Source: Xiphias gladius (lineage: Eukaryota; Chordata; Actinopteri; Istiophoriformes; Xiphiidae). Taken from it: a stretch of 64,000 bases of DNA. Position numbers and translations under genes: made by a program. Positions 44,255-54,800 of this stretch are shown here, piece after piece. Each line of letters begins with the position of its first letter. The first letter of the stretch is position 1. The notes under the pieces are model-generated. The model was not told the DNA's origin, ran no database searches, and saw only the letters and a program-made list of their open reading frames with translations. The stretch lies in the NCBI RefSeq assembly GCF_016859285.1, contig NC_053411.1, positions 1,613,501 to 1,677,500 on the forward strand. Direction: 5' to 3'.

Positions 44255-45510
44255 GGGGCCTCGTTACCATTGTGAAATAGTCAGAGACAACATAAAATCA
44301 CTAAATGAGGAGGATAACAAAATATTGGAAGAGGATTTAATTATATCAGAAATTGAAATTGCATTGAAACAGATGAAAAATGGAAAATCCAATTAATGGT
44401 TTAGCATCAGAATTTTAAAAACTCTTTTAGAATTACATTAAAGAAATGTCACATAAAACTCAAATTGTTTGATGAACTTCAGTCAGGCTTCATTGAATGT
44501 AGACATGTACACAAAAATGTGAGACCAATACTGGATATGATAGACTACCAATCGCAGATTTTCATGCTAGATATACAAAGTGGTCAAATGCTTATCAGTG
44601 TTAGAAAAAGTGTAATAACTAAACTATCCGCAAATCTCTCAAATGTAAATTTTTTCTTGATTTTGTAAGAGACACAAACATCAGATTAAATGAAAAATAA
44701 TTTATCAGTCATGGATAAATATTTGAAATATCTAAAATGGCCAATTTCTGCAAATGCCAAAGAATTACAGTAAGAAGAATTGGATTGGAAATTGACTCCA
44801 GTTGTTTATGTCTTGAAGAACCTGAAACTATTGAACTTCTCTTCTGTTCATGTCAAGTCATGATACAATTTTGTTTTTGTCTTGAAGAACCTGAAACTAT
44901 TGAACTTCTCTTCTGTTCATGTCAAGTCATGATACAATTTTTTCAGAACCTGAATAATTGGCTGGGTATTGAAATGGAAACTATCACATTCATTCATGTA
45001 AATTGAGAAATCAGAAACCCAAATTAACTTGGTTTAGAAATGAATTACAGAATTATTTTTCTTCTCTATAAATATATGCCGATACAAACCGGCCAATACA
45101 AAAAGTTCATCATGCTATGTCACAATTTCTGGTATTTTGATCAAGTATGAATGTTTTTGTTTCGCATTATTTACTCAAGTAATTGTCTCTGCTACCACAT
45201 GGGTCATCTGTGTGATTTGCTGATAGGGTTTCAAAATATAAATGATTTGTGGTACAATGGTATGTTTAGCTGTGTACAGAAATCTAGCTAAGGACTCTTA
45301 CATTGACTGCTGGAATGTGAAGATGCCTTGCCTTAATTATATTTATTTTTATTGCATTGTTCTATTATTTTATTGTTATATATCTATTTTTAGTTATTGT
45401 CAGTATAACCGTGCTGTTTTTGAACCAGTTTATATTGTTTTGAGGAATGCAAAATCAATATTCCTACTAAAGATTGTAATGTACTGAGTTGTTCTAAGTA
45501 AAGTTTTTAA
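44255..45510 (+). mobile_element. L1/Tx1-like LINE remnant
   Basis: + strand: IISEIEIALKQMKNGKSN (start of an RT domain), then QSGFIECRHVHKNVRPILDMIDY (RT palm entry), then the C-terminal Cys-rich piece CLCLEEPETIELLFCSCQVM at 44800-44945. Large deletions separate the pieces. The tail is AT-rich and ends near an AAAGTTTTTAAAAAATG run. It carries an in-frame 69-bp tandem duplication (44811-44948). Confidence 0.75.
44811..44948. repeat. 69-bp tandem duplication
   Basis: Two near-identical 69-bp units (44811-44879, 44880-44948), each beginning TCTTGAAGAACCTGAAACTA. The period equals 23 codons, so the reading frame of the decayed LINE is kept. Confidence 0.95.
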
Positions 45511-45569
45511 AAAATGAGCCTAGAAACCAGCTCGGCCATGACGCCGCGTCTCTATAATGGGATTGATAT

Positions 45570-45871
45570 TCATTTGATCCAATCAGTTTACAGAATGAGG
45601 AAACCGAAATAAAATTGCCCAATAGAACACGGGCTATGGAGAGGTGCCTTGGTCTGGCCAATAGTAATGCTTTATTCTACAGCGGGTCACCTCACGCATC
45701 ACACGTCCATGGGATCATCCTTTGTGGTTTTCTGTTGGGCGCCATTTTGATTAAAGTACTGTGTGAAGGATTAGCGGACAATAGTTCGTTAGCTATTTTC
45801 TCAGTTTAAACCAATTTATATTTGAGACGATTGACGTTTGACAGAGACTACGTCATTTGAGTACACCGAAA
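45570..45871 (+). promoter_or_regulatory. sf1: sf1 promoter and 5' UTR region
   Basis: No TATA box. Three CCAAT-type boxes (ATCCAATCAG near 45578, GCCCAATAG near 45617, GGCCAATAG near 45656), a GGGCGCCATTTTG YY1-type motif at 45737-45749, then the 5' UTR to the ATG at 45872. The pattern suits a housekeeping promoter. Confidence 0.6.
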
Positions 45872-48800
45872 ATGGCCACGGGAGCAAATGCAACTCCTTT
45901 AGGGAAGTTGCACCCCAGTATTGGCGCTAAACGAGGATTTGATGCCGGGCCTGGTGCGGGGAACGGGTTGATGCCAACACCGGGGCCGCCCGCATCCTTT
46001 CCTTCGCTACAAGGTTTCCAACCTTCGATGCCAAACGCATCTTTTCCGCAGGCACACCAATTCAATCCAGGGACAAGTTTTTCGACCCAGGCTCAACAAC
46101 AACCAGCTACGGGGGCAGGACTAGCCAAGCCAGGTACGTTAACCGAACACCCGTTAACGTCACAGGCGCTTGATGCTGCATGAGTTAACACTAGCCAGCT
46201 AATGTGGCTAACTAACATGGGTTAAAGGCCCCACATCGAGCTCTGGCCTTGCACGAAATGGAGACAGCCGCGCCAACGTTAATTAGCTAATGAATGTTAC
46301 TGAGTGACTAACGCTACACTTAGAAATTGAAATTGCACATATTATGTTGAACAGATTATGAACCTCGTAAACGCAATGTTAATTGCGATATTTACTTATA
46401 ACCCAAAGCATCAACATATACATACATTAACGTTAGCTTGCTGCTTACCATGTAATGTTTTGATATTGACAGAATGTCATAGCGACTTCAAACCATGTCA
46501 AGGGCTGAGTTGGCCGTATGGACAGGCTGTCGTTTCTGAATCATGAATAAGTAAACCTAAAGGTTGGATGTAGATGATTGCATACTCTCGACACAACGAA
46601 TTCTTCTGCGACGAGTTCCCCTTGGTTTCTTACGACAAATTTAAAGGCTCCTGTGAACAACCCAGCTTCTTCTGGCGTAGTAGCGACCAATAGTTAATGG
46701 GTCGCTACTACTTCACATTTCCTGTTATCTATACGCATAAGCAAGGTCATGTTGCGTGGCACTTGCATTGAAAGTCATTCTGTAGCGTAACGCATGAAAG
46801 CTACAGCAGTATTCATAATATAACCCCTTTCTCTCCGTAGATTTCGGTCAGAAGAAAGCAAGGAAGAAGAGTCGTTGGAGCAGCGAGACGCCGGATCAGA
46901 AGACCGTCATACCAGGCATGCCCACTGTCATTCCCCCTGGACTGACCCGGGATCAAGAGAGAGCCTATATAGGTAAATGTGTAATAGTTATCTCTTGTTA
47001 TCAAAGATTAACATGTTGATTATAAATTAATTTTGTTTTATTATGTGTCATCATGACATCTGTCTGAAGTTCTAGTTTTCTTACATGATGCATACAAGTA
47101 TTAATGTTACGCTTATGTACTGTTTGCTGAATTCCCAACAGCTAGAGCTCTCTAAAGGCACCCACAAGATGCGTTACTAACTAAAAACTTTGAATCACAT
47201 TTCTTATCTATTCAACAGTAACATTACTGTGTTACACAAAATGCGAAATGTCTAATTTTGCTCCAACTGTTGAGACAAAGCAATAATTTCTGATGAGCAA
47301 TGATTATAACTTGTAAAGTGTTAATTAAAGTAATTTCTCTTTAATGGAGGTAAAGTGGTTCTGTTGTGGCAACTGTTTCTGTGGTCTTACGGTTTGCATA
47401 CCATTGAGCACCCATTAGCAAGAGGAGTTTGACATAGATGATTAAACACCACTGCTTGCTGATATCTGTCTTGAGCTGCAGGTCACTGTTCACTGTCTTG
47501 CCTGATCCCCCTACACATCATCAGTAATGTTCCGGTGCATGGAGACGTTACTCATAATGTCCTAACATGCTGAAGTATGCTTCTGTTTATATTGGTCTAA
47601 GTGTGAGCAATGCTGCTTCAACGGCAAATCAATCCAACCTATTTAAATTACTCAACAAGTCAGTTTAGTGGGCATTGCAAATTGGGAAACACCTGATCAC
47701 TGTTACTGTGCTCTTAGTTTGGGCTCTATTTAAAAAAAAAAAAAAAATTAATCATATGAAACACTGTTTTTAACCAATAATGCCTTTCAGCAGCAGTGTA
47801 GCACCAACACGCTGCCTTCACAGGCCCTCAAGTGGGTGTTCTGAAGCAGATAAGTCCTTTGTCAATAACTGACATCGTTATTGATGTTCACTCATTGGTA
47901 ATGGTTGTTCTTCCTTGGTATGTAAACATTCATTTGTGCCCACCTTCCCTTGTCATACTTATCATTTCCTTTGCTCATTTAGTAGATTCCCTAAAACAAT
48001 CCAAGGGAAGCATTTTAAAATGAAATTGCTGTGAGCCACAATTCACAGGCCCTTTATTCATCTGTATAATTCAGAGTAATCGTTTCAGTGATCAGTGAAT
48101 TTCTGTGTTTGGGGGGTATTTCATTACAACTTTCATAATGTGCATGAGATGACTGATTGATTTATTTTGACATTGCCTTCTAAATGTAAAAACTGTTTCT
48201 TTGTCACTGCAGCCCCCCAGTGTTAGATCTGTGGAGTGACAAGAGTGACTCTCATCACCTGTTCTGTTTTTGAAACTTGCAAAACAAATAGACCAATCAG
48301 TGATTTTTAGACCTGCTGTGTCCTTAAAATGCCAAAGCCTTTAAACACAATATGCTACAATATGTGAAACCCTGTCTTCATTGAAGAAAACCTCAGCTTG
48401 AGTTTGAAATATTAATGGTATGGCAGGCATTTTTAGGAATCATGGTCTAGTCATTTACTGACATATTGCCATGTTTAATCATTGTCTGAGAAAAGGTTAG
48501 TCCTGTTTATGCTAATGTAAATGACCTCCAGAACATATTCATATTGGGTAATGTATGCCTCTGATGTCCTCAGCAATGAGTAAGTGGTTTCATGCTTTAG
48601 AGTCTTACTAGATGTTCATTTGATCTCCCTTTGTTTTTTATTTAACAGAATCGCCATTTATTTTTACCTTTAGTAATGAATGAGACAGTGCTCTAATGTG
48701 CAGAGCGTTGTCTCTCTGATGTTGTTATGGTAACCACATTTCTCTCCATCCTTGTTTTTCTTTCCTAACCTGAATTCTTCCAGTCCAACTGCAGATTGAA

Positions 48801-51800
48801 GACCTGACTCGTAAACTGCGTACAGGAGACCTGGGAATCCCTGTTAACCCTGAGGACAGGTCGGAAAAAGATTAAACCCACGAACAGTAACATTTTCTCT
48901 ACCTTCTTGACTTTTTGGAAGACAAATGTTGATTTTCAGTATATATGTGGTTATTAGCCTAAATCTCAGATTGGATAGTGACAAGCTGTCAGATGTGAGA
49001 TTTAATTTTAGTTAGCTATCTCGTAATTGAAGGCAGTGTTGATTCAAATATTTGAGTTTTTCACATTGTCAAAGCCTAGTGCTAGAGGAGAATTGATCTG
49101 CATTAATATATTTCTAAAGTTCTCAGTGTGCTGTTCATTCCATCACCAGTAAGTGCACGTGGTTGTACATTTTTAGACCATCTCTAGTTTTTTTGTTTTG
49201 TTTTGTTTGTTTTTTTAAATTGGATATATGCATATATACTCAGTTATCAGTTTATTAGGAACACCTAGCTAAAACTAATACAGTCTAATCCAACAGTCCT
49301 GCAATTAATCCTGTTTCTTGAATCTTAGAATGTTCACTTTTTGTTGAAACTGTGTTAAATAGGTGTTGAATCAACCTAGTGATCATTTTGGAGGCTGAAG
49401 TTTGTGCCCAATTCAAATCAATGAGGATAGGCTAAACAACAGACACTCTTTGTGTCTTAATGCAGTACAGTTAAACAGCAGCGCAAACTGCACCTTCCAA
49501 AATGATCATACAGTTGAATCAACACCCCTCTAAAACAGTGTCAACAGAAACTGGACATTATAACCCTCATAAATAAGGATTTATTGCAGGACTGTTGTAT
49601 TAGACTTAGATTACTTTTTAGCTAGGTGTTCCTAATAAACTGACTGAGTGTTTTTACCCAAGACAATGAGACAGTTTGCAATTACATTGAAATGTAAAAT
49701 TCTATTACACTTTTTTCAGTTTATTAAAATGAAATCAATTTTGTAATTTATTAAATTGACAGACAGAATTAGCACTGGCTATTAATAGCTTTAAAGCATT
49801 AGCCAAAGTGAATTCTTATATGAACAAAAATATTTTAATAAATATTTTTTGTTCATATAAGAAAAATATTTTAATAAATAATTGTCAATAAACAGAAATG
49901 TATACAGTTGAACATGAAAGTTCCTTCTTGACTGTGGAAATAGTAGCTTGACCAAAAAAAAAAACCTTAACTATATGTCTATTTTCCGGCTTTTTTGAGC
50001 TTTCAATAAAATTTTATGGTCTTCCTCAGAGGAGAGAGTTTTCTCAGAGCAGAACAACTACAATCTGTTGAGGAAGATAGTGAGATGTGGTTGAAAGCTC
50101 CCAAAAGCTAGTAAGTGGACTTTGAGTTGAGTGTTTTTGTTTTGCTTTTTCTATTTTTATTTTATTTGTTTATTTTTGTCAAACAAATGTTTACAGGTCG
50201 ATTGCATCTCTGTTTGGAAAACAGTTTCAATCTTGGGTAAAAAAACAAATTTAAAAAAAAAAAAAAAGACAAATAAATTCATTGAAATAGTTTTGTAAGA
50301 GATAGTGTCCAAAGTGGAAAGGAGCAGGAGGGTATGAATGCTTGGCCAACCCACTGTACATAGGTCAGTGTAAGGTGAGACAAATTAGCAAGTCACTGCC
50401 AGAGTCAAGATGACTCTTTAATATTTGCACCTTTTTATATTGGATTATGTGTTAATGGAATTGTTTCAGATTTAGCCTCTTAGTATTTATTCATCACGGT
50501 TTCACCCACTGCTTTTTTATGTCTGATGTAGAGTGCTGTGTGAATCTATGAGTACATATATGATGCTAAATGTATTAAGACTTTCCTCGAAAAAGGTTTG
50601 ACCCAATACACTTTACTCAATGTAGATGACTTTGTTCACATTGATATTTAAAATCTTGTTAGCTTTAAAGTTGTAATAGTTCAGATAAATTGGCTCTTTT
50701 GGAAAAGTTAACTGGTAACCAAAGATTCACACCCATCATTTGATATTGCCTTGCTTGACATACATACTGGATATTATAACAATTTTCGACAGTGATGATT
50801 TAGCTCATGGCATGTAGCCCACATCATAAAATACCAGTGATTAATAGCTTTTGTCTTAGACCTAACAAATGATTTTTCGTTGGTGATCTTTGGTTTTCCC
50901 GTAATGTGGCTTTAAACATTTCCACCCAGGGGGAAGGGGGGCGTGTGCCAGTTTTCCCTCTGGACTTTTGAGGTCTGGAAGAAAACTGCCAGAATTGTAT
51001 GTGTTCTGGAAACGCAATGGCCAGCTTATAACATAGTTTCCATAAGGATCTGTTCCTGCAGGAAGTGGCTTGCTCTCAAGAGTGTGTGAAGTTGACCTTT
51101 GTTAGCTAGAGTCCCTGTCGTCTGTACACTGTATAGAGTTTCTCATCATAATCAGAAATTTCCACAGCAACCAAAAAGTTGATTGCAGAGCTTCAGCACT
51201 TTTATAAATCACTCCCCAATCTAATGTGACAGAACCAACTGGGGATGTTTCAGGTTGTCACCGTTGGAAGTTTGAAGCATAAAAGGAAAAACCTATTTTT
51301 TTTTTCCCTCACTCTTCACATCACATGGACACAAATGTGGCTCTCAAATGGGAGAGCATAGGAAAAGGTGGATATCTAATCTTAATTCCTTTTCTCTAAC
51401 CCAAATTACCCCACGTCAGCCTAACCCTTTTTCAAGCACAGAGCCTTCTTAATGCAGCAACACAGGTTTTCAGCATCCAAGGGGAGGTACGGACCTCTTC
51501 CGCCACGTCAACACCAAGCAACTCTCAAAGCCAGCGTTTCTGCTTAGGATTGCGAATTTTGCTTTGGTTTCTTTTTCTTACTTCCAACTTTCCTTTCTTG
51601 TAGGCCAACAATCCTGTATGCAGGTTTAGTTATGGCCATTTATCTATTTATTTTTCTGTGTGGTTGATGCCCCTCCACTGTATTGGGTTAATTACCACTA
51701 TACAGCTTTGGTTGCCCCCTTTTTACCCTGAATTGTATAAATGAATGGACTCTAGCCTTTGAAATGTCAGTGCAGAGTTCCTACATCTTTTTCTTATGGA

Positions 51801-54800
51801 TTTTGCTCTTGCACTGGCCATGAGTCACAGTCAGTTTATCTGAGAATTCTCTCAGATCCAAATTTCCAAAACTATTTTTTAAATTTAACATTTAAAAGAC
51901 CTGTCAGTACCCATTGATTCAGAATTCCTACTGAAGATTTGAAATTCCTAAAGTCTTAGCTAGCTGTAGGAAGTTTGTGTAATTGTAATGGCAGAGCTCC
52001 ACTTCTAGAAAGGTATTGATGATGTCTTTCTTGTCTTTTGTCTGCCGTTTTCAGGTCTCCCTCTCCAGAGCCCATCTATAACAGCGAGGGCAAGAGGTTA
52101 AACACCCGCGAGTATCGCACACGAAAGAAGATTGAGGAGGAGCGTCACTCCCTCATCACCGAGATGGTTGGACTCAACCCTGAGTTCAAGCCTCCTGCAG
52201 ACTATAAGTATGATTTATTTATTTGTTTTCTGACATTCTTTTTTTGGTTATACTAACTCTGTGTTTATTTAACTTATAAAATAAAAGGCATGTCATTAGT
52301 TGTTTCCTGTGGCTAGAGGCTGATCTATGTGACTGTGCAACAAATTTGTAAATGGTAAATCAACTGCACTTATGTAGCACTTTTGTAGTCGATATCTGCC
52401 ACTCAAAGTGCTTTACACTACATGTCACATTCATCCATTCGTGTAGACATTTATACATCGCATTCACACGCTCTCACACACTGATGGCACAGCCGTCAGG
52501 GCAATTTGGGGTTCAGTATCTTGCCCAAGGACACCTTGACATGCGGACTGGAGGAGCCAGGGTCGAACCAAGGACCTTCCAGTTAGTGGATGAACCGCTC
52601 TGCCTCTGGACAACCTGCTATACCTCCATGGACAACTTGTGCCTACAGCCGCAAGTTATCCATGGAGATTGTAAAGTGATGATAGTAGTAGTAGTCTGAT
52701 ATCTGAAATTCTACAATATGAATATTCTACCAGTCGGTTAGAGATGTGATTTAACAAAGAAATTTAGCCACTTCTAGCTCTATAGGTGAGTTTCTGCAAC
52801 TGAATTTGGGCACTGCTCAGGGGTGACACTAAATTCCATGTACTTTTGGTGGACACTGGCAGTGTTGTTTATTCTTGCTGGTAGAGCAGACGTGTCAAAT
52901 CACAACAAGAACAACTTCAACAAATGGCACAGCATAACCCATTTTACTACATATGTATGGAGTAGGACAACCAATACTTAAAAAAAAAAAAAAAAAAAAA
53001 AAAGCTTAGAGAACACTTGTTGGACAGACAAAGGTCCAGGTCCTTGTTAGTATGTTGGGATAGAAGACATTCAGAGGTAGCTGCATTCAGTGATTAGAAA
53101 CCACAAAGTGGACCAGACAGTTTTTCGGGATCTGGCAGAAAAACACACGGTCAGACAACGCAGGGAAAAAATTAAAGATGAACAAGGGATTATTTAAGAA
53201 TTAAGAGTCGCAGTGCACATAGTGAAGCAGACTACAGAGTGGTTCAACAGACGGGCTGGCAGGCCAGGCTCAGAGGTGATTCAACAAAACATTAAAGAAA
53301 TCAATAACAATATCTGCATTACCTCATTTGTCACCAAAGAGCACAACAAAAGGCAAGTGTGCCCTGCGATAGCCTTTTTATCCCTCCGCACCGGCGACGG
53401 CTGTGGCTAGAGGTATTATGTTTTTGGGATGCCCGTCCATCCATCCTATTCCTGTGTACACAATATCTCTGGAACCACCTGAGGGGAATTCTTCACATTT
53501 GGCACAAACGTTCAGTTGGACTCAAGGATGAACTGATTATATTTTGGTGGTCAAAGGTCCCTGTGATCTCAAAAAACAAGTTTTTGGCCATAACTCAATA
53601 ATTCATATGCTTATTATGATAAAATACTCTTAATACCTTTTATGGGGTCTTCACCACATACATTATGAATCTGAACAGACATGGATGTAAACTACAACTT
53701 GTCTGGTTGGCGGAAGCATACAACTGCAAGGTGGTAATTCTAGTTAATGATAAATGTCAGAAAAATCAATTTGAAAAATATAGTGGAAACACAAGCAAAG
53801 CTTCAAAGTTTTTTGTTTTGTTTTGGGGTTTTTTTCTCCAGTAGCTTTTAGGAAAATCAGAAAATTGTTCATTGCTCGTAGAAAATGCTAATCTTGTATC
53901 TATTTCTTACAGACCCCCAGCCACCAGAGTCAACGACAAAGTTATGATTCCCCAAGATGAATACCCTGAAATCAACTTTGTTGGTCTGCTAATTGGGCCA
54001 CGGTAAATTGGACTTAATGTTACTATCACCTTGCATGTTTTATATACTTTAACCAAGTAAGTTAATTCCCAGTACAGCTGAAAGTGAGTTTAGTTTCTCA
54101 CTTTTTCCCTTTTTTTTTTTTTACCAGTGGTAATACACTGAAGAACATTGAGAAGGAGTGCTGTGCTAAGATCATGATCCGAGGTAAAGGTTCTGTGAAG
54201 GAGGGGAAGGTAGGCCGAAAGGATGGACAGATGCTCCCAGGGGAAGATGAGCCTCTGCATGCCCTGGTCACTGCCAACACAATGGAGAACGTCAAGAAAG
54301 CTGTGGAGCAGGTTAGATTACCTCAGTGTCCTGATGATCATACTTCTATTGGATGTTCCATCTTTGCCTAGGACAATTTGCTTAAGCAACCTAATTTGAA
54401 GATTTTTGATCGGTTTATGAATGTGTGTTCAACATACCTTTGGGAAAGTACAATATGTATAGTATATTAATGGTGAGAAATTCACAGATTCGCAACATCC
54501 TGAAGCAAGGCATTGAGACACCTGAGGATCAGAATGACCTACGAAAGATGCAACTGAGGGAGCTAGCCAGACTTAATGGCACACTGAGGGAAGATGACAA
54601 CAGGTCAGTGGAACACATCTGACAGTCGTTGAGCATCATGTACAGTTCACTATGTGGAGATTATTGGTGATGAATGTATGGGCACTGGAGAAGAGAAATT
54701 TAGGGAAAAGTCCACTATGCTCAATTTAAGCTACACTGCATGAGTGAAGACTGTCTCTCTTTGTCTCTGTAGGATCCTTCGTCCATGGCAGAACTCCGAG

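Larger units (their letters stand above)
48860..52054. other. sf1 intron 3
   Basis: 3.2 kb. Holds MITEs at 49237-49649 and 49936-50113 and an AT-rich inverted repeat 49813-49863. 50380-52054 is unrecognised unique sequence. Confidence 0.6.
52208..53912. other. sf1 intron 4
   Basis: 1.7 kb with dispersed repeats at 52352-52620 and 53405-53720, and a 24-base A run at 52980-53003 followed by sequence I cannot place. Confidence 0.65.

Noticed and set aside
52352-52699. 115-residue ORF in sf1 intron 4
   Set aside because: It is a translation of a dispersed fish repeat, not a gene.
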